Shown here piece by piece: positions 45,418 through 55,253 of a stretch of DNA of 64,000 nucleotides. The notes beneath the pieces were generated by a model. That model had not been told where the DNA came from and did not search any database. It saw nothing but the letters and a program-made list of their open reading frames with translations. Each line of letters begins with the position of its first letter. The first letter of the stretch is position 1. The translations under genes were made by a program, and so were the position numbers. Origin of the DNA: Phocaeicola dorei (GTDB lineage Bacteria > Bacteroidota > Bacteroidia > Bacteroidales > Bacteroidaceae). The stretch covers positions 4,619,501-4,683,500 of the forward strand of contig NZ_CP046176.1 of assembly GCF_013009555.1 (NCBI RefSeq), in the 5' to 3' direction.

Positions 45418-45894
45418 TTATTGTATATTCGGTATAATCAATGAAAGTGCATTCTTCACTCCCGCTCTTGTGCAACCTTCACGAATGACAAGCATAATAG
45501 TATCATCACCAGCAATAGTTCCCAATATTTCATCAAAGTTCCGGTTATCAATATCATAAGCCAAACTACTAGCATATCCGGGACGAGTCTTGATTACTGC
45601 CAGATTAGCCGAAAATTCAATGGAAATAAATCCATTATGCATCAACATCTCACTGGCCGAATGTTGCTCAGTCATACGTTTGTACATGGTATTGTTTGGT
45701 AATACATATACATAATTTCCGTTCATACTGGCTGCCTTCGCCACTTTCAACTGCTTCAAGTCACGAGACAAAGTAGCTTGGGTCAATTGGAATCCTTCTT
45801 TCGCCAATTCCTGCAACAACTCTTCCTGGCTACCTACTTCCTTACTCGAAATAATAATCTTAATGGCATCAAGTCTGCTATTCTTGCTCTTCAT
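45418..45894 (-). CDS. argR: Arginine repressor
   Basis: A 158-residue ArgR/AhrC regulator. The N-terminal winged helix contains EGFQLTQATLSRDLKQLKVA (about 50-69) and the C-terminal oligomerisation domain GTIAGDDTIMLVIREG (about 128-143), which binds arginine. As first gene of the operon it is expected to repress itself and the downstream arg genes. ARG-box-like sequences lie upstream (45931-45995). Confidence 0.95.
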   Translation of the reverse strand: MKSKNSRLDAIKIIISSKEVGSQEELLQELAKEGFQLTQATLSRDLKQLKVAKAASMNGNYVYVLPNNTMYKRMTEQHSASEMLMHNGFISIEFSANLAVIKTRPGYASSLAYDIDNRNFDEILGTIAGDDTIMLVIREGCTRAGVKNALSLIIPNIQ

Positions 45895-45920
45895 ACTGCA
45901 TAATTATTCTAATTCGGCTG

Positions 45921-45995
45921 CAAAATTACAGAATATTCGGGAATATAGATACAAAAAAGAGAATATTTTTGCGACTTTATGCATATTTTCAATAA
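45921..45995 (-). promoter_or_regulatory. argR promoter and ARG-box-like operators
   Basis: The -7 box TAATTTTG lies on the minus strand at 45921-45928, with TTTG about 23 bp upstream. GAATATTCGGGAATATA (45931-45947) overlaps the promoter, and GAATATTTTTGC (45961-45972) resembles the GAATAWWWWTKC half of ARG boxes. Autoregulation is therefore likely; the exact boxes are uncertain. The remaining gap to rhaB holds only the rhaB promoter. Confidence 0.45.
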
Positions 45996-46156
45996 AGCTT
46001 TTATCTATCATCCTAAGAATAAACCAAAATCATACCAAATTTTTCTTTTCAATGCAATCTTCTTAAAAAGACGGTAATATTATGTTTTACGACAGGTACA
46101 ACCAAATCCAACAGTTATAATATCAAAAAAACAAGGACGACTTTCGGGGAATAAAC

Positions 46157-46164
46157 TATTTTTG
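46157..46164 (+). promoter_or_regulatory. rha operon promoter -7 box (TATTTTTG)
   Basis: TATTTTTG on the plus strand matches TAnnTTTG, 38 bp before the rhaB ATG. No TTTG -33 box is seen, in keeping with activator-dependent control. No rhaR-type gene is adjacent. Confidence 0.55.
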
Positions 46165-46201
46165 CATCACTATTAATTCCTTAAAATCAAAAAATAAAGG
46201 C

Positions 46202-47680
46202 ATGGAACACACTTATTTCTTTGCGGTAGACCTGGGAGCCACCAGCGGACGTACCATCTTAGGTTGCCTGGGAGAAGGCAAAATGGAGTTGAAAGAACTG
46301 ACTCGTTTCCCTAACCATATTATAGAAACCGGAGGACATTGTTATTGGGATATTTATGCCTTATACAATGAAATTATCAAGGGACTGAAAGTGGTAGCCA
46401 AAGACAATCTGCCTATCCAGTCTATCGGTATTGATACTTGGGGGGTGGATTTCGTATTAGTGGGCAAAGATGGAGAGTTACTCCGCAATCCTTATTGTTA
46501 TCGCGACCCTCACACAATAGGTGCACCCGAAGAATATTTTACCCATATTCCCCGTGAACGAGTATATGACATCACTGGAATCCAGATTATGAATTTCAAT
46601 TCCTTGTTCCAATTATCAACACTCCACCGCAATCATTGCTCGGCCTTGGAAGCAGCAGATAAAATACTGTTTATGCCGGATGCTTTAAGTTATATGCTGA
46701 CCGGTAAAATGGTAACAGAATATACCATCGCTTCTACTTCCCAGATGTTGAATCCGCGCACCAAATGCTTCGAAAAGGAACTACTGGATGTAGCAGATAT
46801 CAAGAAAGAACAGTTCGGCCGTTTTGTTTTTCCAGGGGAACCTATTGGAGTGCTGACAGAAGAAGTGCAAAAAATTACAGGTCTGGGAGCTATTCCTGTT
46901 ATTGCCGTTGCCGGTCATGACACAGGTTCAGCCGTAGCTGCCGTACCTGCACAAAACGAAAAATTCGCATATCTGAGTTCCGGCACGTGGAGCTTGATGG
47001 GGATTGAAGTGAAAGATGCTATTATAAATAAGGAAAGCTTTGAACAGAACTTCACCAACGAAGGAGGTGTGGAAGGAACGACCCGGTTCCTGAAAAATAT
47101 CTGTGGCATGTGGTTGTTGGAACGTTGCCGCAAAGAATGGGAAGCAACCAACAACTATTCTTATACAGAACTGATAGATGCAGCCCTGGCAGTTCCCGCT
47201 TTCCGCAGTGTCATCAATCCCGATGCTCCCTGCTTCGCCAATCCGTCATCTATGATTCAAGCCATCGGACATTATTGCAAAGAAACCAACCAACCTGTAC
47301 CACAGAGTTATGGCGAAATCACTCGTTGTATTTTCGACAGTCTTGCCCTGCGCTACAAACAAGTATTCGGCTATTTGCAACAAATGGCCCCGTTCCCCAT
47401 CGAAAAGCTGCACATTATCGGTGGAGGCTCACGAAACAATTTGTTAAACCAATTCACTTGCAACGCAGTGGGCGTACCTGTTATAGCAGGTCCCAGTGAA
47501 GGAACAGCTATCGGCAACATTATGTTACAGGCAAAAGCCAACGGGCTGGTAAACGATATTGCGGCTATGCGCCAACTAATCAGCACTTCCATAGAAACCG
47601 TTTCTTTTGAGCCCCAGCAAGCAGAAGAATGGGAAGAAGCATATAAGAAGTATTTAGCTCATTATAGAGAAGATATTTAA
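46202..47680 (+). CDS. rhaB: Rhamnulokinase
   Basis: A 492-residue FGGY-family kinase that phosphorylates L-rhamnulose at C1. The N-terminal phosphate motif is FAVDLGATSGRTILG (about 7-21), catalytic Asp lies in GIDTWGVDFVLVG (about 78-90) and AVAGHDTGSAVAAVP (about 236-250), and the C-terminal ATP site contains LHIIGGGSRNNLLNQFT. It is the first gene of rhaB-rhaA-rhaT-rhaD, divergent from argR. The length fits the family. Confidence 0.95.
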   Translation: MEHTYFFAVDLGATSGRTILGCLGEGKMELKELTRFPNHIIETGGHCYWDIYALYNEIIKGLKVVAKDNLPIQSIGIDTWGVDFVLVGKDGELLRNPYCYRDPHTIGAPEEYFTHIPRERVYDITGIQIMNFNSLFQLSTLHRNHCSALEAADKILFMPDALSYMLTGKMVTEYTIASTSQMLNPRTKCFEKELLDVADIKKEQFGRFVFPGEPIGVLTEEVQKITGLGAIPVIAVAGHDTGSAVAAVPAQNEKFAYLSSGTWSLMGIEVKDAIINKESFEQNFTNEGGVEGTTRFLKNICGMWLLERCRKEWEATNNYSYTELIDAALAVPAFRSVINPDAPCFANPSSMIQAIGHYCKETNQPVPQSYGEITRCIFDSLALRYKQVFGYLQQMAPFPIEKLHIIGGGSRNNLLNQFTCNAVGVPVIAGPSEGTAIGNIMLQAKANGLVNDIAAMRQLISTSIETVSFEPQQAEEWEEAYKKYLAHYREDI

Positions 47681-47722
47681 TATTCACCTTGAAATTTATT
47701 CATTAAATAAACAAATAATATC

Positions 47723-48976
47723 ATGAAAGAAGAATTGATTAATAAAGCGTATGAGATTGCAAAAGAACGTTATGCCGCTGTAGGTGTTGACACAGAAAAA
47801 GTAATGGAAACCATGCAGAATTTCCATCTGTCACTGCATTGCTGGCAAGCAGATGATGTAACCGGTTTCGAAGTTCAGGCAGGTTCATTGACCGGTGGTA
47901 TCCAGGCTACAGGTAACTATCCCGGCAAAGCTCGCAACATCGACGAACTGCGTGCAGACATTCTGAAAGCTGCTTCATATATACCAGGTACTCACCGTTT
48001 GAATCTGCACGAAATTTATGGCGACTTTCAAGGAAAAGTCGTAGATCGTGACGAAGTAGAACCCGAACATTTCAAAAGTTGGATTGAATGGGGTAAGGAA
48101 AACAACATGAAACTGGATTTCAACTCTACTTCATTCTCCCATCCCAAAAGCGGTGATCTGTCTTTGTCAAATCCCGATGAAGGTATCCGCAACTTCTGGA
48201 TTGAACATACTAAACGTTGCCGTGCCGTAGCCGAAGAAATGGGTAAAGCTCAAGGCGATCCTTGTATCATGAACCTGTGGGTACACGATGGCAGCAAAGA
48301 CATCACTGTAAACCGCATGAAATATCGTGCTTTGTTAAAAGACTCTCTGGATCAGATTTTCGCAACAGAATACAAGAACATGAAAGACTGTATCGAATCC
48401 AAAGTATTCGGTATCGGACTGGAAAGCTATACAGTGGGGTCTAATGATTTCTATATCGGCTATGGCGCCAAGAACAACAAGATGATTACCTTGGATACCG
48501 GGCACTTCCACCCGACAGAAAGTGTTGCAGACAAAGTTTCTTCTTTATTGTTGTATGTTCCCGAACTGATGCTGCACGTAAGTCGCCCCGTACGTTGGGA
48601 CTCAGACCACGTAACCATCATGGACGACCCGACTATGGATTTGTTCAGCGAAATCGTTCGTTGCAACGCCTTGGATCGTGTACACTATGGACTTGACTAC
48701 TTCGATGCTTCCATCAACCGTATCGGTGCATACGTTATCGGCAGCCGTGCAGCTCAGAAATGTATGGTACGCGCTTTGCTGGAACCGATTGCCAAATTGC
48801 GCGAATACGAAGCAAACGGACAAGGATTCCAACGTCTGGCTCTGCTCGAAGAAGAAAAAGCTTTGCCTTGGAATGCTGTATGGGATATGTTCTGCTTGAA
48901 GAACAATGTACCCGTAGGCGAAGAGTTCATTGCAGAAGTAGAGAAATACGAAGCAGAAGTTACTTCTAAACGCTAA
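47723..48976 (+). CDS. rhaA: L-rhamnose isomerase
   Basis: A 417-residue metal-dependent TIM-barrel isomerase that turns L-rhamnose into L-rhamnulose. Family landmarks are SLHCWQADDVTGFEV (about 33-47), IMNLWVHDGSKDITVNR (about 182-198), LESYTVGSNDFYIGYG (about 233-248), TLDTGHFHPTES (about 256-267) and WDSDHVT, containing the metal-binding Glu, Asp and His. It starts 42 bp after rhaB. Confidence 0.96.
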   Translation: MKEELINKAYEIAKERYAAVGVDTEKVMETMQNFHLSLHCWQADDVTGFEVQAGSLTGGIQATGNYPGKARNIDELRADILKAASYIPGTHRLNLHEIYGDFQGKVVDRDEVEPEHFKSWIEWGKENNMKLDFNSTSFSHPKSGDLSLSNPDEGIRNFWIEHTKRCRAVAEEMGKAQGDPCIMNLWVHDGSKDITVNRMKYRALLKDSLDQIFATEYKNMKDCIESKVFGIGLESYTVGSNDFYIGYGAKNNKMITLDTGHFHPTESVADKVSSLLLYVPELMLHVSRPVRWDSDHVTIMDDPTMDLFSEIVRCNALDRVHYGLDYFDASINRIGAYVIGSRAAQKCMVRALLEPIAKLREYEANGQGFQRLALLEEEKALPWNAVWDMFCLKNNVPVGEEFIAEVEKYEAEVTSKR

Positions 48977-48985
48977 TCAATATCC

Positions 48986-49053
48986 AACCACAATATCGTC
49001 CTCTGTAAGGGTGGCCTCATGTATCTGCCCCTACAGAGAACGTATTTGTGGTT
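48986..49053 (+). repeat. Long stem-loop between rhaA and rhaT
   Basis: AACCACAATATCGTCCTCTG with the following bases (48986-49014) pairs with 49027-49053 around a 12-nt loop, broken by a few mismatches. It fills the 93-bp gap between rhaA and rhaT, overlapping neither gene. It lacks a T-run, so it is likelier an mRNA processing or stability element than a full terminator. Confidence 0.6.
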
Positions 49054-49069
49054 TTAAAGAATATAAACA

Positions 49070-50089
49070 ATGGAAATCATTATCGGATTAATCATTATCG
49101 CTATAGGAAGCTTCTGCCAATCCAGTTCATACGTACCTATCAAGAAAGTAAAAGAATGGAGTTGGGAAAGTTTTTGGCTGATACAAGGTGTATTCGCCTG
49201 GTTGGTGTTCCCACTATTGGGCGCATTGCTAGGTATTCCCCAAGGAGGCAGTCTGTTTGACCTTTGGGGAGCGGGAGGTGCTCCAATGAGCATCTTTTAT
49301 GGTATATTATGGGGAGTGGGCGGCCTTACCTTTGGTCTTTCCATGCGTTATCTGGGAGTAGCCTTAGGACAAAGTATCGCACTGGGTACTTGTGCCGGAT
49401 TCGGTACACTGTTCCCCGCCATCTTTGCCGGAACCAACCTGTTCAAAGGAAACGGACTTATTCTTTTACTAGGAGTATGTATCACTTTGTCGGGCATTGC
49501 CATTATAGGATATGCCGGCAGTCTTCGCGCCAAAAACATGAGCGAGGAAGATAAACGCGCGGCAGTAAAAGATTTTGCTCTGACTAAAGGACTGTTGGTA
49601 GCCCTACTGGCAGGTGTGATGAGTGCCTGTTTCGCTTTGGGACTCGATGCAGGAACTCCCATCAAGGAAGCTGCGTTAGCTGGAGGTGTAGAAGGTCTTT
49701 ATGCGGGACTTCCTGTAATCTTTCTGGTAACACTAGGCGGTTTTTTAACCAATGCCGTTTACTGTCTGCAACAAAATGTAGCCAACAAAACTATGAGTGA
49801 TTATGCCAAAGGCAATGTATGGGTAAACAACCTGATATTCTGCGCCTTGGCAGGAGTACTGTGGTACATGCAATTCTTCGGACTGGAAATGGGTAAAAGT
49901 TTCCTGACCGGAAGTCCTGTACTGCTTGCCTTCTCATGGTGTATATTAATGGCTTTGAATGTTACTTTCAGTAACGTATGGGGTATTTTATTAAAAGAAT
50001 GGAAAGGTGTATCCACCCAAACTATCACTGTTCTGGTAACCGGACTGGTAGTTCTTATCTTTTCTCTTGTATTCCCTAATTTATTCTAA
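49070..50089 (+). CDS. rhaT: L-rhamnose/proton symporter
   Basis: A 339-residue inner-membrane transporter of the RhaT family. About ten hydrophobic segments are visible. IIGLIIIAIGSFCQSSSYVP (2-21) and LGVALGQSIALGTCAGFGTL (about 95-114) match the family. It imports L-rhamnose with protons. It starts 93 bp after rhaA, with the stem-loop between them, and 61 bp before rhaD. Confidence 0.94.
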   Translation: MEIIIGLIIIAIGSFCQSSSYVPIKKVKEWSWESFWLIQGVFAWLVFPLLGALLGIPQGGSLFDLWGAGGAPMSIFYGILWGVGGLTFGLSMRYLGVALGQSIALGTCAGFGTLFPAIFAGTNLFKGNGLILLLGVCITLSGIAIIGYAGSLRAKNMSEEDKRAAVKDFALTKGLLVALLAGVMSACFALGLDAGTPIKEAALAGGVEGLYAGLPVIFLVTLGGFLTNAVYCLQQNVANKTMSDYAKGNVWVNNLIFCALAGVLWYMQFFGLEMGKSFLTGSPVLLAFSWCILMALNVTFSNVWGILLKEWKGVSTQTITVLVTGLVVLIFSLVFPNLF

Positions 50090-50150
50090 AAGAATTATTA
50101 TATTTGTAGCATACTGTTATTCAGAATAAAAAAATGAATAACAATACCCT

Positions 50151-50984
50151 ATGAACAATCAAATAAAAGAAGATATGAAATCAATCTTAGACAATCGCCC
50201 CGAATTGGTCAAAGAGGTGAATAAAGTAGCCGAAGTAGCCGGATATTTGTGGCAAAAAGGATGGGCCGAACGTAACGGAGGTAATATCACCGTCAATATC
50301 ACCGAGTATGTAGACGATGAAATCCGTCAGATGCCCGCTATCAGCGAAGTAAAACAAATCGGTGTAACACTGCCTCACTTGAAAGGCTGTTATTTTTATT
50401 GCAAAGGAACCAATATGCGTATGCGGGATTTGGCACGTTGGCCTATGGATAACGGTTCTGTCATCCGTATTTTAGATGATTGTGCTAGTTATGTCATTAT
50501 TGCCGACAAACCGGTTCAACCTACTTCGGAAGTTCCCTCCCACCTGAGCGTACACAATTATCTCACTAGCATAGGCTCTCCTTATAAAGCATCCGTACAC
50601 ACACACCCCATCGAACTGATTGCCTTGTCTCACAACAAAAAGTTCATGGAGAAAGATGTGGCAACCAACCTGCTATGGAGCATGATTCCCGAAACAAAAG
50701 CATTCTGCCCACGTGGATTGGGCATGATTCCTTATCAGTTACCCAGTTCTGTAGAATTAGCAGATGCAACTATCAAGGAATTGGCTGATTATGATGTAGT
50801 CATGTGGGAAAAACACGGTATCTTTGCTGTTGACTGTGACGTAATGGCCGCATTCGACCAAATTGATGTTTTAAATAAATCCGCATTAATTTACATCGCT
50901 GCCAAAAATATGGGATTTGAACCCGACGGCATGAGCCAGGAACAGATGAAAGAAATGAGTGTGGCTTTTAATCTACCCAAATAA
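50151..50984 (+). CDS. rhaD: Rhamnulose-1-phosphate aldolase
   Basis: A 277-residue class II zinc aldolase that splits L-rhamnulose-1-phosphate into dihydroxyacetone phosphate and L-lactaldehyde. NGGNITVN (about 43-50) and SSEVPSHLSVH-like TSEVPSHLSVHNYL are in the substrate site; the zinc ligands are in SVHTHPIELIAL (about 146-157) and MWEKHGIFAVD (about 221-231). It is the last gene of the rha operon and ends at a strong terminator. A lactaldehyde reductase gene is not in the window. Confidence 0.95.
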   Translation: MNNQIKEDMKSILDNRPELVKEVNKVAEVAGYLWQKGWAERNGGNITVNITEYVDDEIRQMPAISEVKQIGVTLPHLKGCYFYCKGTNMRMRDLARWPMDNGSVIRILDDCASYVIIADKPVQPTSEVPSHLSVHNYLTSIGSPYKASVHTHPIELIALSHNKKFMEKDVATNLLWSMIPETKAFCPRGLGMIPYQLPSSVELADATIKELADYDVVMWEKHGIFAVDCDVMAAFDQIDVLNKSALIYIAAKNMGFEPDGMSQEQMKEMSVAFNLPK

Positions 50985-51019
50985 TATTTTTATGGTCTTC
51001 CCCTAATGGGGAGATTTTG

Positions 51020-51059
51020 AAGATGATTTGAACCCACATGGGGACAAATCATCTTTTTT
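51020..51059 (+). terminator. Rho-independent terminator of the rha operon
   Basis: AAGATGATTTG (51020-51030) pairs with CAAATCATCTT (51045-51055), followed by Ts. A smaller CCCC/GGGG hairpin lies just upstream. The rest of the gap to 51300 is AT-rich and shows nothing else. Confidence 0.85.
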
Positions 51060-51301
51060 ATTATCGAAGCTTAAAAGATAAATGAGATCCAGATTGCCAC
51101 TTAAGCTTTTCATCACACGATATTCATCACAAATGAACAAGCATATAAAATGACCAATTTATGTTTGTATCTCATTATTCTATTGATTAAAAAGATTAAC
51201 ACTCCCTATACAGCAAACACTTCCTAGACAATCGCGTACTTAACTCATTGACAGTTTGAGTATCTTATGTTTTTTTTAGAACAACGAGTACTCTTTTTGG
51301 C

Positions 51302-51309
51302 TATCTTTG
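51302..51309 (+). promoter_or_regulatory. Promoter -7 box (TATCTTTG) for the DUF4251 gene
   Basis: TATCTTTG matches TAnnTTTG, 33 bp before the ATG at 51343. It overlaps the upstream TTG alternative start, which is therefore not used. Confidence 0.55.
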
Positions 51310-51342
51310 ACAAAGACAGATTCACTAAACCTACAGAGATAT

Positions 51343-51840
51343 ATGAAAGCAAATAAATTATTCCTTTTGGCAAGTTTCTTTCTATCAAGCAGCCTGACAC
51401 CTATAGCGGCTCAGAGTAAGAAAGAGAAGAAGCAACAGACAGAACAAGCTGTACGCGAAGCTGTTGACGCAAAGACATACAAAATCAATGTGGACCGGGT
51501 AATGCCTATGAAAGGAGGCAGCAAACACCTGACTTCCGATTATTCTTTAGAAATAAGAAACGATTCGGTTTATTCCTATCTGCCTTATTTCGGAGTGGCG
51601 TATAACGTTCCTTACGGGGGTGGAAAAGGATTAAATTTTAGTGCTCCTTTATCAGAATATACTTCAGCATATAATAAAAAGGGGAATGCTAAAATCACAC
51701 TAAAAGTACGGAACGAGGAAGACAATTACCTTTACAATATCATCATTTATCCCAATGGCAGCAGTAACATACAGGTCACCCCTACAAACAGACAATCTAT
51801 TTCTTTCTCCGGAGAAATGGATCTAAAGAAGAAAGAATGA
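51343..51840 (+). CDS. DUF4251 family secreted protein
   Basis: A 165-residue protein with a signal peptide (MKANKLFLLASFFLSSSLTP, then IAAQ) followed by a basic stretch and a DUF4251 domain: YKINVDRVMPMKGGSKHLTS, DYSLEIRNDSVYSYLPYFGV, AYNVPYGGGKGLNFSAPLSE. It is probably periplasmic or outer-membrane associated, of unknown role. The start at 51343 is supported by the promoter box at 51302 and by the signal peptide. It is a single gene, with a terminator shared with the convergent beta-helix gene. Confidence 0.8.
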   Translation: MKANKLFLLASFFLSSSLTPIAAQSKKEKKQQTEQAVREAVDAKTYKINVDRVMPMKGGSKHLTSDYSLEIRNDSVYSYLPYFGVAYNVPYGGGKGLNFSAPLSEYTSAYNKKGNAKITLKVRNEEDNYLYNIIIYPNGSSNIQVTPTNRQSISFSGEMDLKKKE

Positions 51841-51853
51841 GCCATAAATAAAA

Positions 51854-51915
51854 GGGGGTCAAAACTAAAACAACCTATCGTGCTATATGATCAGGTCATT
51901 TTAGTTTTGCCCCCC
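51854..51915. terminator. Bidirectional terminator between DUF4251 and beta-helix genes
   Basis: GGGGGTCAAAACTAAAA (51854-51870) pairs with 51899-51915 with one mismatch. The two flanking genes converge on it. Confidence 0.75.
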
Positions 51916-51940
51916 TGATTAAATTACAGCTATTATTTAC

Positions 51941-53455
51941 TTATTTCTCTAACCGGCTAAAGAAATTCTCAATGGCTTCCTTATTGACAAAAACTCCTTT
52001 TACTCCGGTCACTTCCACCGTATCCATCAACAAAGCCAAGCCCTGATAACCGTTTTCATCCTTTGCCAATACTTCCTGCTGATAAATTTCAGCTGATTGG
52101 CAGGCTTTACCATCTTCAGGTAATTTCTCGAACCGACCAAGGTAATAATTGCCTTCAAAGAAATTATGTGTAGATTCTGTCAATTGGAATCTGCTGGATT
52201 CTGGAGCATAAAAAATATTTCCACTAATAAATGTACTATCCGGATATCCGCCCCATGAATCCAAAGTAATCATAGTACGATCGATATCAGCCGCAGGTTT
52301 ACGGTTCACATGAATAATGTTACGGGTAATGCGACTGTCCTTTACAGGACCTGCCAGATGAACAGCTGGTGAGAACATCCCGGCACGAGTCGGTTCAGGC
52401 CGCACTCCGTCACCTATACTCACATTGTAACGGACAATAGTGCCCAAGTTGCCTACATTAAAAGATGCGTCGGCCGTGCCGTCATTGCAAACCAATACTA
52501 AGCCACCATAGTTATCATGACTATAATTATACTGAATGACCGTTCCCCGGCAATTCCAGTCCGAATCAAACCCCTGTGCATCCCACGGAGCCTTATGACC
52601 ACTTACCTCATTGAATTGCACCAAAGTATTATCACAACTCCACGGCCAAATACCTGCCGCCGCCTCTGTGTCAGGAAGCATATCAGGACAATCACGCATT
52701 ACGTTGTATTCTATCAAGGTACTGTCACAACCGATAGGTACAATACCATCACCTGGTACTTCCTCTATCAAATTTCCCCGTATCACGGTATGCTTGCTGG
52801 GATGCCAGTTCTGCCGATCGCTATAAGCGGCCCAAATCATAGCATTACGGGTACATCTCAAAATATGGCAGTTCTCTATGGTTAACCTATTGAATGTTGA
52901 AATTTTCTTTTCACCGCCATTCACTATATAAATACCGCACCCTCCGCCTTTTTCTTTTACCAACGAACCATTGACATCCCGTACAGTCACATTATTGACA
53001 ACAATGTTCTGCGATACGCCATAATCCATACACTCTATCTTCAAGCCCGAACGATAAGGCAGAGGCTGTCTACCTGTATTCACGATTTCCAAATTCTGCA
53101 TCGTTATATAGTCCGAATTACAGATACGAGCTGCATACAAGGAAGTATCATATCCCACAATGCAAGGTTTCCGTTCACCATCACCATAAGCATCTATATA
53201 AATACGATCTTCGGGTATACCGTGTCCGGTGATTTCAAGTTCGCCATTAAAAACCTCACCGCGCTTCAACAAAACTTTATTGCCCGGCAGTAATTTCACT
53301 CCACGTAGTTTTTCCAGACTTTTCCATGCTTCATCCGGGGCTAACCCACTATTATTATCATCACCGCCGGTAGCATCCAGATAATAGCACACTGGACTAT
53401 CAGAACATGCTGCCAACAGGAAGGAAAATAAAAGAAGGATCATTGTTTTTCTCAT
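51941..53455 (-). CDS. Right-handed parallel beta-helix lipoprotein (polysaccharide lyase-like)
   Basis: A 504-residue lipoprotein (lipobox LLAAC, Cys at 17) with a right-handed parallel beta-helix built of repeated N/V-rich turns (NLEIVNTGRQPL, NVTVRDVNGSLV, NCHILRCTRNAM, NLIEEVPGDGIV, NEVSGHKAPWDA). The N-terminal YYLDATGGDDNNSGLAPDEA is typical of pectate-lyase-like and glycan-cleaving beta-helix proteins. No GH or PL family can be named from sight. It follows SusD6 by 167 bp on the same strand and is the only candidate enzyme of this PUL in the window. Confidence 0.82.
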   Translation of the reverse strand: MRKTMILLLFSFLLAACSDSPVCYYLDATGGDDNNSGLAPDEAWKSLEKLRGVKLLPGNKVLLKRGEVFNGELEITGHGIPEDRIYIDAYGDGERKPCIVGYDTSLYAARICNSDYITMQNLEIVNTGRQPLPYRSGLKIECMDYGVSQNIVVNNVTVRDVNGSLVKEKGGGCGIYIVNGGEKKISTFNRLTIENCHILRCTRNAMIWAAYSDRQNWHPSKHTVIRGNLIEEVPGDGIVPIGCDSTLIEYNVMRDCPDMLPDTEAAAGIWPWSCDNTLVQFNEVSGHKAPWDAQGFDSDWNCRGTVIQYNYSHDNYGGLVLVCNDGTADASFNVGNLGTIVRYNVSIGDGVRPEPTRAGMFSPAVHLAGPVKDSRITRNIIHVNRKPAADIDRTMITLDSWGGYPDSTFISGNIFYAPESSRFQLTESTHNFFEGNYYLGRFEKLPEDGKACQSAEIYQQEVLAKDENGYQGLALLMDTVEVTGVKGVFVNKEAIENFFSRLEK

Positions 53456-53622
53456 TTCTCTTCCGTTTTTAAAAAGTTATCTATTTATTCCAGAAGTTGT
53501 CAGAACAACTAGGATTCACCACAGATTACGCAAATTCACACAGTTTTTTGATTTAAAGGTTGTTTGCCTCCTACTTCTTTGTGACAATCCATGTATCCTG
53601 TGATGAAAACCTACACTCTACA

Positions 53623-55242
53623 TTACTTCCACAAGTCGTGCTGAACCAGTTTCTTGTTAGTATCCAGTTCGGCAGTTGGCAAAGGCCATACATAATCCCT
53701 CTCACCGTTGAACTTACGTGCTTCATAAGCCAAGCCATACATAGTGCGTTCATTCTCTATATTAGCTACCGCCTTATCCAATTCCTTCCAACGATAAAGG
53801 TCAAACAAACGCAAGCCTTCAAAGGCCAGTTCCACACGACGCTCATGCTTAATGACTTCCAACAATTCATCTTTAGAAAGAGAAGTGCCTTCCACTTCCT
53901 CTACTGTGGGCATGTTCACATCTGCACGTTGCCGCACTTCATTCACTAAAGCAGTTACATCACTATAAGCATAGCCTCCTTTCTGTACCATTGCCTCCGC
54001 CAAAGATAATAAAACTTCAGCATAACGCACCACATAAAAGTCTTGTCCATTATCCCAAGAGTTAGAAGTATCCGTAGGATCAAAATACTTATAAACATAT
54101 ATGGTAGACAGGGAAGCGGCAGCTCCACCATATACATTGACATACGGATTTGAAGCCGAAGTATCTATACCTCCTTTACCGTTCCAAAGCATACCGGGAA
54201 CAAACAAAGTACTATACAAACGTGGATCACGATTCTCAAAATGAGCAGGATTAGGCTTGCTAACATCCAAGCCACCCTCATTGTTTAATTCGGCTATCTT
54301 CGTATCGGTAGTCGGCTTACCGTCTTTGCAATAATAAGCATCCGCCAAATCTATAGTACCATTCATTGCTTCCAGCGGAGTATTCCAATGCGCATTAAAA
54401 GCAGCACCTTCACTCATACCCGGTCCTTCATAACGGACTGCAAAAATGATTTCAGGAGAAGTTTCTCCACTTTGAGTAAACAGTTTGGCATAACTCGGAT
54501 CAAGCGAGTATCCCAAACCTTGCACCTGCTTATAAGCAGCAATTGCGTCATCCCATTTTTCATTATACAAAGCCACACGCCCCAGTAGGGAAAGAGCAGC
54601 TCCTTTGGTGATGTGTCCCCGTGAAGACGCGTTTTGCGGAAGTACTTCAGCCGCGTCCTGCAAATCAGTCATAATATGAGCCACAATAGCTGCACGGTCC
54701 GTCTTTTCACATTCAGCCTCGTCAATGGTCAAAGGGGCGGTCAGGAAAGGAACATCCTGATACGTCATAGTCAAGTTTATATACATCAATGCACGTATGG
54801 TCTTTGCCTCAGCCTGATAAATCGCCTTTTGGGAAGCATCCATATCCACTCTATCAATATTAGCAATCAGCACATTACAACGACTGATCACTTCATAGCA
54901 ATCTTTCCAATAACTGCCAATAATAGAAGAACTTGGGGTATGAATCCCCATAGCCATATCATAACCTTCCATCCAGCCACTCCAATTAAAATGACCGCCA
55001 TTATCTGATATACAATCCATATATAAAGGGCCCAATGAATATTGGTCGGAATTATAAAGCTGATTGCTCTGCAAAGCATCATAACAAGATGCCAACGCCA
55101 TCAAAGCATCATCCGGTGTCTGCCAAAATGTATTGGATGAAGATTCTGTCAATGAGTCCCTCTGCAAAAAACTGTCAGAGCAAGAAGTCAGCAAAGCTCC
55201 TGACAACAGAGCTAGCCCTATAAATTTATTAATTGATTTCAT
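53623..55242 (-). CDS. SusD-family lipoprotein of the right-hand PUL
   Basis: A 539-residue SusD/RagB-type surface lipoprotein. The signal peptide ends GALLTSC (Cys at 21), followed by SDSFLQRDSLTESSSNTFWQ. Tetratricopeptide-like helices (LLGRVALYNEKWDDAIAAYK) and the C-terminal family block KHERRVELAFEGLRLFDLYR are complete. It is closer to classical SusD than the cassette SusDs at the left end. It starts 11 bp after susC6. Confidence 0.95.
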   Translation of the reverse strand: MKSINKFIGLALLSGALLTSCSDSFLQRDSLTESSSNTFWQTPDDALMALASCYDALQSNQLYNSDQYSLGPLYMDCISDNGGHFNWSGWMEGYDMAMGIHTPSSSIIGSYWKDCYEVISRCNVLIANIDRVDMDASQKAIYQAEAKTIRALMYINLTMTYQDVPFLTAPLTIDEAECEKTDRAAIVAHIMTDLQDAAEVLPQNASSRGHITKGAALSLLGRVALYNEKWDDAIAAYKQVQGLGYSLDPSYAKLFTQSGETSPEIIFAVRYEGPGMSEGAAFNAHWNTPLEAMNGTIDLADAYYCKDGKPTTDTKIAELNNEGGLDVSKPNPAHFENRDPRLYSTLFVPGMLWNGKGGIDTSASNPYVNVYGGAAASLSTIYVYKYFDPTDTSNSWDNGQDFYVVRYAEVLLSLAEAMVQKGGYAYSDVTALVNEVRQRADVNMPTVEEVEGTSLSKDELLEVIKHERRVELAFEGLRLFDLYRWKELDKAVANIENERTMYGLAYEARKFNGERDYVWPLPTAELDTNKKLVQHDLWK

Positions 55243-55253
55243 AGTTGTTGCTT

